From NCBI GenBank assembly GCA_963556145.1, contig OY744462.1:6386001-6450000 (forward strand): DNA of 64,000 bases, written 5' to 3'. The stretch is from Hygrocybe punicea (lineage: Eukaryota; Basidiomycota; Agaricomycetes; Agaricales; Hygrophoraceae). Positions 1 to 10,914 of this stretch are shown here, in pieces. Positions within the stretch are counted from its first letter, which is position 1. Every line of letters starts with the position of its first letter. The translations under genes and the position numbers were made by a program. The notes under the pieces were generated by a model. That model ran no database searches and was not told where the DNA came from. It saw only the letters and a program-made list of their open reading frames with translations.

Positions 1-750
1 TATTGCCTGAATTTCCCAAGCTATTGTTTGTGTGGTATGTAGTAGATTAGAGAGTGAGAGTGAGGTAAGAGAGATCAGAGAGACCAGGGAGGCTAAAGTG
101 AACTTCAGAAAGCTGAAACAAATATTCTGCAAGATTGCTAGTGGAGTAACTCAGACCAAACCCGTGACCTGGCAATTCCTGAGTGACGTGGCTAATTCCC
201 ACGTCAAAAATCACATGTTTACGATCATGTGATGGTTCAATTTTATTTAAAAACCCCGAAACCTTCGTGTTTTGCCTTCAGTGCTCTTCCACATCCACTT
301 CACCTCTGAGAACAGACGGTTCTGTCACCCGGAGAATGCCGGGACTCGCTCGGGCTTCGATCCCGATTTGGGTGAGATCGTGCCTTTGGGACCAAAGGCA
401 GCCAAACAGGCTGCAAACTGTCCAATCCGCCCCCTCGCTCTCAAATCCGCTGACGCCGTGCTAGGACGAGCAATGGCGAGGACCCACGGCACCCGGTCGC
501 ACCAACCAGGCCACCCGCCAACGACGCCTCCAGTTCCTCACCGACAACAACCGCCACTCCCACCTCTCAGGTCCCCGCCAATTTCGTCGATCTCATCGGC
601 GTCGTCATCCACCTCCTCGCGTACCTCCTCGTTCGCGTTTCCGGCACCCTCCTTGCCCTAGCGCTCTCTCTGCACCTCGCCTTCCCACCCCCAAGTCCCC
701 GTCCCGTTCCCACCCTCGACGCATCCTGCTCCCAAGGTTCCCCACCCGCC
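1..750. other. Upstream region without a recognised gene
   Basis: No convincing coding exon is seen here. The last 300 bases become GC-rich and proline/serine-coding in several frames, which fits a promoter or 5' leader of the SAP-domain gene that starts at 751. An open frame from 473 rich in Pro and Ser has no clear splice path into the downstream gene, so it was left out. Confidence 0.4.
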
Positions 751-2495
751 ATGGCGACAGAAGCGCCCGCGGTGACGCCCAGCTCAAGTGCCAGCTGCGC
801 CAGCAGTGCCAACCAGCCGCCCTTGTCGTTATCACCCTCCTCTCCAAGTGAGGACGGGCCCCTCCCGTTTCCGGGTCGAGTGGGGGCAAATGGTCAGCAC
901 GAGGTGCGGCATCTGACGCTGTGAGTCCCTTCCCCTCTCTCTTTTTTTCTTCCGGAGTGCTCAGACAGACATCTTTGCTAATAATTTTGTTTTTTCTCGG
1001 TCGTGCCATCCCGCCGCATCTCCCAGTCGTGGGCAGACGAAGTCCACTCTGAAAGATTGGTGCCGCGAGTTCCGCCTCCCGATGTCAGGCAACGTCGCCG
1101 CACTGCGTGAGCGGCTGAAGGCGTTCAGCGGAGACTCGAACGCATGGGATAGGTGAGCTAATACCCATCTCTGCCCTCTTCCCCAATGCTCCGGACTGAC
1201 TGCCCCCCACCACCTCCAGTTTACTTCCTGGCGCGAAGCGCTCACATAAAGGACCCAGGCCAGGGGTTCGAAAGTCCAAAGCCAAGCCGTCGGCACTGCG
1301 CCGTGAGGCGCTACTCGGCCGCGGCGTCCCTGATGCAAATGGCGCCGTCATCCACGCCCTCCCAACGGAGCGGTCAAGGGATACCCGGACTGCTGAACAA
1401 GTCCGGCAGCTCATCCCATGGGTACATAACGTGCATGCCCGCAATTACTGCGCTTCTGACTGTTTCACCGAAGGCAAAAAAAGTGATGGCCCTGTTTCCA
1501 TACCAGCCCACCACCCTCGACGATGAGGATCATCATGGTCAGCACCCGAATCCGGACAATGGCCCGACACATGGTGGAGCCATGCCTGACTCCACCTCAA
1601 TGCAGCCGCCTGGGCAAGAGCTCGCAACGAGCAGACTAGCCAAGCAGACAACTGCGGAGGTGAATAATCCATGTCACTCCGCTGTGCTGCTGCAATGCTA
1701 AATTGGGGCATTCAGCCCACAAACGACATCAGCTCCCTGCTTCGGCAGACGCAGGCACAGCTGTCGGCAGTACTAACTCAAATGGCAATGACCCACCCAC
1801 TGCCTCCTGAAGGCCAGCATGTGGCCCTCGCACCACCCAATCAGGCTCGTGCCTGCACACCGCCGTCTTCTGGTGGGTTGCCACCTCCGCCGGTGTCATT
1901 GCCGGGGCGCTTGCTTGTACTCGGAAATGGCACCGCCCTTCAAATTTCGGGGGACAGCATCCCAGACCCACCTGCTGTCTCGTTCGCCGATGACATCCCA
2001 CGCCTCAACAGCATGTGGGATGACACAACGCCGCACTGGTGTGGGAGATCCCCGTTGGTCGTTGGTGGCCATCCCATTCCTGTGTCATATTGGCCCGAAC
2101 TGTACAAGTACGGCAAAAAGGACCAGTGGAAAGGAACAAAAACGAAATGGTTTGAATGGAAGGTATGCTTTCTGTTGTGTCATCAGTGCCATACTGAGCT
2201 TGCCATCTTGCCATTCTAGGTGGTTGTTGAGCGTTATCGGGAAAATACGCCGGAAGATTTCTGGAGGGAGTTTTGTCAACCTAACGGCAACCGAATGACC
2301 TTCACAACCATCACCCAACTACTCCGAAAGCAACGAGTTGCCAAGCATCAAGAGATTGCAGAGCAAGCCCGAAGGGAGTATGGCCCCCGTTTCTCTGAAG
2401 ATTTTACTTACCGTCGTGGTGGCCAGACATTTGTCATGAGTGACCCAACAACTATTGCCCGACACTACCTTATGTTATCTAAGGCTAACCCTTAG
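751..2495 (+). CDS. SAP-domain DNA-binding protein, probable transposon partner protein
   Basis: Six exons join into one open frame of 468 residues: 751-920, 1027-1152, 1220-1421, 1474-1659, 1716-2162 and 2220-2495. All introns are GT-AG and 52-106 bp long. Residues about 63-91 (TLKDWCREFRLPMSGNVAAL and onward) match a SAP helix-extension-helix domain, which binds DNA. The middle is Pro/Ser-rich and probably disordered. The C-terminal part (from YGKKDQWKGTKTKWFEWK to SDPTTIARHYLM) is a basic, Trp-containing segment that loosely recalls the GCR1_C DNA-binding domain of Crypton proteins; this is my inference. The gene ends 142 bp from the stop of the convergent tyrosine recombinase gene, which suggests both belong to one mobile element. 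The start ATG at 751 is the one that leads in frame into the SAP exon. Function beyond DNA binding is unknown. Confidence 0.7.
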
Positions 2496-2637
2496 TTTTT
2501 AGTCATTGTATTTATTTTATTGTTCGACTCTGGGAAGAATAAATGTGCCCTTGATTTATTGTTACAACAGTCCTACAGAACTAAGAGGGCTAGGGGGAAT
2601 GGTGGAGGCATGTTACAGTTTGCTACTGACACCAAGC

Positions 2638-4359
2638 TCATGCACAACCACATGTTCTTCCACAAGCTGGGCACTTGACTGTTGGCACAAGGTTGGGATT
2701 GAAAAAGTCTTCCCTCCTCTCTGTGGGATTGTCATTTGATGAGATGAGGTACTTGACAATGGTCAAGTGTGTGAACTCTGTGCTCCATCCTCCCCACTCA
2801 CAGATGCGGCGAATAAGCCATCGGCGCTCTGATGAGAGGTACTGGCAACCACCACGCCGGAAGGAGTGAGTTCCATAGGGATAAGGGTCAACACCAACAT
2901 CAAGTAGATTGTTTCGGAAAAATTCCAGAAATTGTTCAGAGGTCTGCTCATAGTTAGGTCAGCCTGTGACATGCCAGAAAATCATGTACATACCATGGGG
3001 TGGTTGGCCTCTGCAACACGGTCACCAGAAGCAATCTTGCGAAATATGTAACCTTGTGTAATATTGGACTCAACTAACCACTCTGCAAGGGCACGAACTG
3101 GGCAAAGATGTGCCTCTGAGGGAGGCAGAGCATGCAGCACAAATGGTTGGATTTCTAATGATGGGAATGAGCTACAGCAGACATTGTCATATTATAAAGG
3201 AAAACAAACACTCACCTCCAAATTGTTCAGTCTTTCGGAAGGGCAAAGTGAGCTTGAAGCAGGTTGGAGAGATAATCTCAATGTCATGTGCCTGGATCTT
3301 CAGAACTTCATCAATGCGCAATAAGCACAGAAATGCAATTGTGTAAGCAGCTTGCAATAAACGCCGGGTACGACCACCACCCCATTCATGAATATTTGAG
3401 GGGTTTTGTTTCTGTGCACGAGAGCCTGGAGTGTAATCCTTGATGGCCCAGATATGGGTTTGGTGGTTAAAATCAAACAATTTCCTGAGCATTGCCTAAA
3501 AAAGAGGGAATACAAATCATTGCTTGGATTATCCTGAAGAAAATCTGACTGACTGATGTGATGGCATGTGCACTCATAGAAGTCTCTCCTGCCTGAACCT
3601 TAGTATGTAATTTAGCATTTATATATCAAAATAAATATCTTGACTTACCTTTCTTCTTCGCAGGCCTACCATATAGCTTGATACTACATTGGACACAGAT
3701 GGGTTCCCAACCATTCTTCCAGAACTTCCACTTTCATGCCAGGCCATTGTTCCAAGCCCATGAAGACGACCAAAGGCATAAGTCATTGCTGCACGCATTT
3801 TCTGAGCATGTGAATATGTTCCTCGTTCATCTGTAGCTGGTCTCCTTGATCCATCAAGCAAGATCTCATCACACCTAGGCATTAAAAAATACAAGTACAT
3901 GATCAGCATGCAAAATTAGTCTCAATTGCAAATCACCGGTTCATAATCCAGGATGCAATGAACCATGGAGCATCTTGGCTTGGCTTTGAGGAGAAAAAAG
4001 ACTCATCCTGCTTGATAAAGCCATTGGTAACTAGGAAGCTTTCACATTGTTTCATAAGCCTGGACCATGATGTTGTCTGTTCAACCCAGTGAAAAGAACA
4101 ACCATATAACTGGACCTTCTCACCTCTGATACTCGCTATCAGTCTTTTCAGTCACACCTTTAGATGCTTGGAGGAGAGCATCCCGCATATCTGACATGTG
4201 GGTATCACCATCTTCATCCTCAAGAGTGGCATCAAGCTGGGTCTCTTGTTCCCCCTCCAAGTCATCAGTGATTTCCAGTTCTTCTGGTTTATCTTGTGCA
4301 TTGGGAGGATTGAGAGCCTGGTAGACTCCAGGAAACCTTGATCTTGAAAGCGTAGACAT
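2638..4359 (-). CDS. Crypton-like tyrosine recombinase (DNA breaking-rejoining enzyme)
   Basis: Seven exons on the minus strand (4359-4124, 4059-3937, 3874-3649, 3598-3554, 3495-3216, 3154-2994, 2943-2638) give an uninterrupted frame of 458 residues. The catalytic residues of tyrosine recombinases are in order: Arg about 270 in CLLRIDEVLK, the HxxR box at His383-Arg386 in THSFRRGG, a Trp in CEWGGW, and the nucleophile Tyr about 422 in TIVKYLISSND. A Lys in LPFRKTEQFG fits the beta-hairpin lysine. The family is widespread in Agaricomycete genomes and belongs to the Crypton-type YR elements, which move through a circular intermediate and lack inverted repeats. The N-terminal 80 residues are acidic. 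The start at 4359 is the first ATG in frame but is not proven. Splice sites are all GT-AG with 50-64 bp introns, so the gene looks intact, unlike most transposons nearby. Confidence 0.8.
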
Positions 4360-4526
4360 GCAATGTTGTGGTGAGCGACAAAGAACAAGTTTGTTACAGT
4401 CACATGTCACACAAAAATAACCCTTGACAACGGGCAAATAAATAAACAATACTATGAGCGATAATACAGATGTCGAGACTGCTATCAAATCACTATGACG
4501 GCAGCATCTGAAGGCCCTGCGAGGGC

Positions 4527-5171
4527 ACAAAAGAGGTGTGGGTAATGGAGGGAGTGGCGGTAGTGGTGGACTAGGCACTTTAGGTCGTCTTGAAGAGTCT
4601 TTCGAGGTCGCGTGAGTTTGTAGATTCGACGACAAGCGTGAATCATCCTTTTCTGCCACATATGGTTCGTCATGGGGGTCTGAGGTGCCGACAGAGTCGA
4701 GAACCATGCTGGAATTTATGTCAACCTTGATACGATCAGCCAACTGAACCTCACCCTTGATACCGTCGCCTATCTGCTCACGTCGGGGACCTTGGAACGG
4801 ATAGCTTCCAGGTAACATAAAGCTGTCTGTAGGACTCTTCCGGATGTGCGTGAGCGCCGGAGCACCTCACGCACAAAGCCTTTGATCGGGACCAAATTAC
4901 TACGAGAATGGTTGCTTGACGCACAACTGGATAGGGATGTGGTGGGGGAGGTGAGAGACGGAGGCGAGACAGGAGAGTGCTGTGTCAGTGGAGAGATTGG
5001 AGAAGGGAGTTGAGTATTTTGTGGGTGACGGAAACCGTATGGGCAATACTGAATCGCCGGCCAAGGCGACGGTCTCCGAAGCCTGGGATGACAGTAAGAA
5101 GACGTTTGGGATATCTTGGGCAGGCCATATTTCGCATAGTGATTTGACTGTTTGATCTGCAACATTGCCAT
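4527..5171 (-). pseudogene. 5' part of a Pho85-type cyclin gene, truncated and frameshifted
   Basis: The minus frame from 5171 (MAMLQIKQSNHYAKYGLPKI) runs through a Ser/Pro-rich stretch into SNLVPIKGFVREVLRRSRTS and ALCYLEAIRSKVPD. These, together with LPPLPTPLLCPRRAF near 4530, match my memory of basidiomycete cyclins of the Pho85 (PCL) class. After KVPD the frame shifts by one base before QIGDGIKGE. Similarity stops after CPRRAF, before the cyclin box is complete, so no working cyclin can be made. Either the Crypton-type element entered a cyclin paralogue here or it captured the fragment. The missing 3' half was not found elsewhere in the window. Confidence 0.6.
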
Positions 5172-6600
5172 TCAAATTAGCAAAATGCGTTGGGGCGGAT
5201 ATTTCGTGGATTGCGGAAATTGGACAAGAAAAGAAAAGAAAACTCACCAACCAATCCGAGGACATTTATTCTTTTGAGAGTCGCGGAGTCGACTACATTT
5301 CGGTGTGGAAGAAAGAAGAACTTGCTTTGGGGGATCGATTTCGCATAGAGATGTGGTAGAGAGGGGTGAAGAGGAGGCAGAAGATGCCGGGGTATTCAAG
5401 TAAGACACCAGAGGCAACCGAGAGGGGAGAGAGGAAGGCAGAGTAGGGTGATCGAGAGGGGAGAGATCGAGGGAGAGGGAGAGGGATGAGACATACGGCA
5501 GAGGGAGAAGAACTCGGACGGCTGCGGGAAGGGCGGTCAATTTGGGACGTCTTGTGGCTGGACTGGATCGTTTTTTTTTCGCCCTGCGGGGCCTGCGCTC
5601 AAGTTTTCGCTGGGAATTTTCATGAGTTCAACAAGGGATTTCGCTGGGGAAAAGACGCTCACAAGACGGTCCCGGCAGCTCTCGGAACAATCAGTTGCCT
5701 AAATTGATCAAATTAGAAGCATGTTAGCGTTGTCAGGGATCCTCAGAATTCTCACCGCTCACTCCCGATCGTCGTGCCGTTGTCCCAAGTTCCTGCTCTC
5801 TCTCTCTCTCTCTCTTTCTCTCCCCCCTCCTTCTCACGCGGAAATTCTCAGCTCCAACCACCTCCTGTTGAGGTGGAAAGGATCAAATAATGGTCAGAGG
5901 TGACTCTGAAGGCTACGACAGGTGAGTTCGCGTACCTTTCCCAATTAGAAGCCCTGTCACGGTTCAGGGCTTCGTTTGGCCGCTCTGAGTGTACCCCCCA
6001 AGGCGTGGGCCAGTGGGCCAGTCCTTTTTTCCCAGTCTCGCTCCCCCAGCTTGGTTTTGGGGGGGGAGGAGAGCTTTCGTTATCCCGACTCGCGTTGTCG
6101 TCGAGTTGGCGCCTGCGTTGGGGCCCGTGCACGCGCGTTTAACGTGGGGAAGATCAACGAGATCCGCGATCGTAGGGTGTCCGGGGTCTCCGGTCGAGTT
6201 CGAGCCCTGGGGCCGAACGTGACCCATCCCCTTAAATCCGTCACGAGTGACCGGATCGTTTTCGAGGCCGGTCGCAGCCTCACTTCACTCACCCCGGCAG
6301 AGAGAGCCGAATTTCTCTGCTTGATGCCAGGGCACCGAAGTCCTGGTGAGGGTGCAGCTTGTGGATAGTTGCAGGCATTCATTTCTTGACATGTCACCAG
6401 TGGGGGGGATGGCCTCTCCACTATTCCTTGGGCATGGGTCCAGGGTGGGTGACTTCAAGGGTTCTATAGTAATGTAGTTGTAGTTTTTTTCTCGAAGCAT
6501 GTATTAGATATTATATATATAGCCCCATGATTGCTAGCACTGTATGGACCCACGACGGCATACTCCACGAGAAGTCAGCCATCTCCATTGGATGTTGGGG
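5172..6600. other. Region without a recognised gene, with a CT microsatellite
   Basis: The region is mostly GC-rich and has short open frames on both strands, none with a recognisable domain or intron pattern. A CT dinucleotide run lies at about 5795-5816. The first 350 bases may be the former promoter and leader of the broken cyclin gene. A G run (about 6059-6068) and several Arg/Gly-coding stretches explain the overlapping open frames at 5900-6400. Confidence 0.4.
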
Positions 6601-6658
6601 CCGTCGTCATTGCGGTCACGGTTGGATGTCAGTGGGCCCCCACCCAGACAGCCTACAT

Positions 6659-6712
6659 ACCTCGCGAAGCCGGCACGCACATCAATTGATGTAGCGGCGT
6701 GTTTCGCGAGGT
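6659..6712. repeat. 54-bp palindrome, copy 1
   Basis: The outer arms ACCTCGCGAA (6659-6668) and TTCGCGAGGT (6703-6712) are perfectly complementary. The inner part holds a second perfect palindrome, ACATCAATTGATGT (6679-6692). Four more copies of the same design and length occur in the window (31302, 31482, 33969, 52778). Here it stands directly before the GTCGTC-rich minisatellite. Confidence 0.8.
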
Positions 6713-7790
6713 GTTAGTGGCCCTGCAGGGGGTCATTGTGTTGGTGGGGCCGTCGTCGTCGTCGTTGGGCGTTGGCGGCCCTGTTGGGCGTTGCTGGGGC
6801 CGTCGTCGTCGTCGTCGTTGGGCGTTGGCGGCCCTGTTGGGCGTTGCTGGGGCCGTCGTCGTCGTCGTCGTTGGGCGTTGGCGGTCCTGTTGGGCGTTGC
6901 TGGGGCCGTCGTCGTCGTCGTTGGGCGTTGGCGGCCCTGTTGGGCGTTGCTGGGGCCGTCGTCGTCCTCGTTGGGCGTTGGCGGTCCTGTTGGGCATTGC
7001 TGGGGCCGTCGTCATCACCGTTGGGCGTTGGCGGCCCTGTTGGATGCGGCGTTGGGCGTTGATGGGGTGGCCGTCATTGTTGGCAGCCCTGTTGGGCATG
7101 GTGGGGCCATCGTCGTTGTTGTTCGTCGTTGGCGGCCCTGTTGGTGTGGGGTTGGGCATTAGTGGGGTGGCCGTCGTCATTGGCGGCCCTGTTGGGCGTG
7201 GTGGGGCCGTCGTCGCATCGTTGGGCGTTGGCGGCCCTGTTGGATGCGACGTTGGGCGTTGTGGGGTGGCCGTTGTCGTTGGCGGCCCTGTTGGTGTGGG
7301 GTTGGGCGTTAGTGGGGCTGCCGTCGTCGTTTGCGGCCCTGTTGGGCGTGGTGGGGCCGTTGTCATCGTTGTTGGGGGCTCCGTTGGGCATAGTGGGGCC
7401 GTCTTCGTCGTTGTTGGGCGTTGGCGGCCCTGTTGGGCGTTGCTGGGGCCATTGTTGCGTTGGCGGCCCTGTTGGATACGGCGTTGGGCGTTGGTGAGAT
7501 GGATGTCGTCGTTGGGGCCCTGTTGGTGTGGTTTGGGCTTGGAGGGTCGTCATCGTCGTCGTCGGGCGTTGGCGGCCCTGTTGCGTGTTGGTGGGGCCGT
7601 CCTCGTCACCATTGGGCGTTGGTGGCCCTGTTGGATGCGGTGTTGGGCGTTGGTGGGGTGGTTGTTGTTGTTGACGGCCCTGTTGGGCGTGGTGGGGCCG
7701 TGGTTGTTGTTGCTGGGCGTTGGAGTGCTTCGGGGCATTGGTTGGGTCGTTGTGGTTTTGGGTGTGGGTGAGGCCGTTGGTGACATTGGC
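6713..7790. repeat. GC-skewed minisatellite (CCGTCGTCGTC / TTGGGCGTTGGCGGCCCTG)
   Basis: About fifteen degenerate units of roughly 55-65 bp, each built from TTGGGCGTTGGCGGCCCTG, a short spacer and GGGGCCGTCGTCGTC. Strong G-over-C skew and the trinucleotide run make long open frames in several frames at once: a 372-codon frame on plus and a 248-codon frame on minus. These are not believed to be genes. The block follows palindrome copy 1 and resembles GTCGTC-rich stretches beside the palindromes at 31.5 and 52.8 kb, so it is probably the expanded interior of a MITE. Confidence 0.8.
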
Positions 7791-7949
7791 GCGAGAACAG
7801 GTGAGAGTAGTCAGTAACATAGACTCGGAAAAAACCCAACTCGTACCTTTGTGCAGGTATTACAGTCGGATTCATTTCCAAACTGTTGTATTACAGGCCT
7901 GTTTTGCTCACATTAAACGTTAAAGAACAAAAAAGGATGTAATAAAATA

Positions 7950-8690
7950 TTATTGCCGTTTTCAAAAGTCTTTCGAAAAATAAATCTTTTACAGTAAAGA
8001 GGAGAAAGCCAATCAAACATAAGAACTCATGAAATAATGCACCAATTGACATGGTTTTGGAGAGAAAGTTTTTCTACTCCCTGAAAGCTATCTTGCTGTC
8101 TATTTACATTTTTAAAATCTTTGATGTGTAGAGAGTCACAGGTGAATTGTCATTTTCAGTGACTCCAACTTGTACAACGAATATCTCCCCAACCAATGCT
8201 TGGATTGACATGGTTGTGGAGAGAAACTTGTTTTATTTTGCAAGGGCTACAAGGTCCCAGACTGTGTTTTTCTGTATTTTGAAAATTTGAAGGAGCAGTA
8301 CACAAAAATGCCCTCTGCATAAATAACATTACAGTGATCTGCTAAAGTCCAAAATACAGAAAAACATGGTATGGGCCCTTGTAGCCCTTGCAAAATAAAA
8401 CAAGTTTCTCTCCACAACCATGTCAATCCAAGCATTGGTTGGGGAGATATTCGTTGTACAAGTTGGAGTCACTGAAAATGACAATTCACCTGTGACTCTC
8501 TACACATCAAAGATTTTAAAAATGTAAATAGACAGCAAGATAGCTTTCAGGGAGTAGAAAAACTTTCTCTCCAAAACCATGTCAATTGGTGCATTATTTC
8601 ATGAGTTCTTATGTTTGATTGGCTTTCTCCTCTTTAAAAGATTTATTTTTCAAAAGGTTGTGACTTTGAAAACAGCATATTATAACTTAC
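7950..8690. mobile_element. Foldback MITE with about 330-bp inverted arms
   Basis: The left arm (about 7953-8281) and right arm (about 8349-8685) are near-perfect reverse complements over more than 300 bp, with a loop of about 65 bp. Small indels mark the outermost 40 bp, for example extra bases near TTTTCAAAAGTC. No coding potential. Exact termini and target-site duplication could not be fixed, because both outer edges are AT-rich. Confidence 0.8.
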
Positions 8691-8739
8691 AACTAGGAAG
8701 GTGGAGGTAAATGAGAATGAATGAGTGGAGTTGTTGAAA

Positions 8740-9627
8740 TTTGGGTGGTCCATTGGAGGCCACCTCATTGCAAACCTGTCATTGTTCTGCAACTCCAAAT
8801 TCACTTCTCTCACTCACTTTTTGACTCTGTCTACTGCAATGCCTATCACCACAGCTACTACTGCAAGCAAGAAAGCCATTGCACTGCTTCAATTTCAACT
8901 CACAATGGACCTCAGCAATAATAAGACTTAAGTTCCCTTTCAACGAATCAGAGGATGACCAAGCTGTTCCCCAAATAGCCAGTCTGCCAGTGCAGCCCTT
9001 CCCACTGCAACCTAGGGGAGATAAGGAGCCATCAAATATTATAGGCAGTAATTCCTGTACTAATTGCCTTTTCCAGTGGTGTTGCTCTTGTGGCAATGGT
9101 GGTGAAGTATTTTGCTGTGCCTATTGCCCAAGGGTCCTTGGCAGGGACAATTGTATCACACTTTCTGTAAGCTCTGGATTTATTTTGAAGAAGGATACCT
9201 TTTTTATTTGCCCTAAATGCCATGTAAAATATGACCAGCAAATGAAGAACAAAATACCAACACCATACACAGTAAGTAAAAAATGTAAAGCATGTATCCT
9301 TCAACTGGCTTCTTTTGAGGGGATTGTTATGGGGGAAGAGATTTGGAATGGAACTCAAGCAGAGCTGGGGAATCTTGTCATTCAGGGAGCATGGTGTTCT
9401 GTTCATACTTCATCAATTGCTATTCTCAATTTCCGCTTGGCTGATATTCCAGAAGGGGGAGATCCAGCATTTATGGTATACCATCATCTTCATGCTTATT
9501 TTCCAGAGCAGAAGGACCAGCTTCTGAAATATTTTGACATTGACTTCTCTTTTGATCCATCCAGCTCTGCTTCTATTGGAGCTCAAGAGAGAAAAGTTCA
9601 GAAAGTATTATTGGCCTTGCTCAAGTA
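8740..9627 (+). pseudogene. PHD-like zinc-finger protein fragment
   Basis: An open plus frame (from about 8879 to 9628) holds a Cys-rich finger: CSCGNGGEVFCCAYCPRVLG, then a Cys about 10 residues on, then FFICPKCHVKY. This spacing fits a PHD/ADD-type finger. It is followed by QGAWCSVHTSSIAILNFRL and GGDPAFMVYHHLHAYF, which I recall from Agaricomycete proteins often annotated as SNF2-type helicases. A good splice donor (GTAAGT) stands at the end of the frame, but the next exon cannot be followed beyond about 9790 and a KDZ fragment begins at 9830. It is therefore probably a truncated gene. Function is not certain. Confidence 0.5.
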
Positions 9628-9829
9628 AGTTTTAAAAATCAATCCTGTCAGCTTTTCTGCTGATATGAATAAAGGCATGATTTCAAATGCATTATTGTGT
9701 TTCTTCACACTCAATCTGATCCAGACAGTGGACTGCTACACTACCAAGTGGACCATGGAGCATCACTGACAATTCCTGGTTGTGTGTTTGAATCTTAACT
9801 AACTTGCATCATCATCATCACTTTTTTCC

Positions 9830-10758
9830 ATGCCAAAAAACAAGTTCAAAAGACACAAAGGAACAATGGTTGAGACAGTATATGTCAAAAAGACCACTTC
9901 TAGAGGTGAAGTCAATATTAGCCAAAAAGAAACTGAAATTCTCCTCTCTACAAGAGAATAATCACAACCAATTATTATAGAACAGATATATATACCAGAA
10001 GAAGAGCCAGAAGAACCTCAAGCTTTACAAACTTCAAAAGGAAAGGTATATTCAATTTCTGTTACATGTTCGAATTAAATTCTATTGAATCAAAATAACA
10101 GTCAGAATGATTATCTTCAAGAATGGAAGAACAGATGTACTTGGCCAAACTGATAGAGTTAAGCTCCACCAGTAAAGAGCTCATGCATCAAGTATCAGAA
10201 GTGTCTTGATTGTTAGCTTGGTCAATGACTGCTTCAAAGATTGTTGTCTTCAGGTATACCAAGACAATCCCTGTCATAAAATCCAATATTGGACTGGCCA
10301 ATTTTTTGATCTTGCTGATCTGGGAGAGTTGGGACTCATGATAAATCTTGGGCATGATGGAAATCTGTACCCCCAACACTGAACATCACAATCCTAGGAG
10401 GATGTAGAAGCCAAGGATGTGCAGGCTGATGAAGCTGACTATGTAATGGCAGAAGAAGATGTGGATAATGTTTCTCCAACTAGGAGAACATCTATTTTGT
10501 GGAGACCTCTGCAATTTATCAATGGAATGTTGATTGGTGCCAATGCTCAACTACAGCTCCTCATGACATACAGCTTTGAACATCCAACTCTTTCCAGCAA
10601 CATCATAACCCTAACCACTACTGCATATACATTTCTGGTTCTTGATCAATTCTACATTGATGTGATGGAGTGCAAGACTTCTGCTTTCAACTTGTACTCA
10701 AAGCTTAGAAGGTCGACAAACAACAATTATGCACATTTGATACCATTAATTTCAAATT
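9830..10758 (+). pseudogene. KDZ transposase, N-terminal CxC2 region, decayed
   Basis: The frame from ATG 9830 (MPKNKFKRHKGTMVETVYVK) matches the typical start of Agaricomycete KDZ transposases. It is followed by SQNDYLQEWKNRC, by the CxC2-type segment CHKIQYWTGQFFDLADLGEL, and by QLLMTYSFEHPTLSSN with DQFYIDVMECKTSAFNLYSK. Several stops and frameshifts break it, such as a stop after ILLSTRE near 9960. The catalytic domain is absent: similarity ends near 10758. KDZ elements are cut-and-paste DNA transposons common in mushrooms. This copy is dead. Confidence 0.7.
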
Positions 10759-10914
10759 AAAATTCAAACATGAAGGAAATCTTGTCATAGGATCATTATT
10801 GTGAATTGATATGTGTGTCAAAGCAATGGAGAAATTTGCTTTGATCTGAAATGTGCTGGCTTGGCACATGACCCCACAATTGACTACAAAGATGGTGGTC
10901 TTGCAGTTTTTTGT

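Larger units (their letters stand above)
751..4526. mobile_element. Probable two-gene Crypton-type element
   Basis: The convergent SAP-domain gene and tyrosine recombinase gene lie tail to tail with 142 bp between stop codons. Both have intact frames. No terminal inverted repeats were seen, as expected for Cryptons. The right limit is set where similarity to a cyclin gene begins on the minus strand (about 4527). The left limit is unknown and the listed start is only the SAP start codon. That both genes form one element is inference from position and intactness. Confidence 0.4.

Noticed and set aside
340..420. tRNA-like B box (GGGCTTCGATCCCG)
   Set aside because: No matching A box and no cloverleaf could be drawn.
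1445..1480. Apparent frameshift in the SAP-domain gene at an A7 run
   Set aside because: A GT-AG intron (1422-1473) with a CTGAC branch-like site restores the frame without any error.
1186..1701. 171-codon plus frame
   Set aside because: It is a mixture of real exon 4 and the shifted frame of exon 3 of the SAP-domain gene; splicing at 1422-1473 explains it.
6699..7817. Long open frames of 372 codons (plus) and 248 codons (minus) over the same region
   Set aside because: Both arise from the GC-rich minisatellite; the peptides are simple repeats (GVGGPVG, PTGPPTPN) with no domain, and open frames exist in several frames at once.
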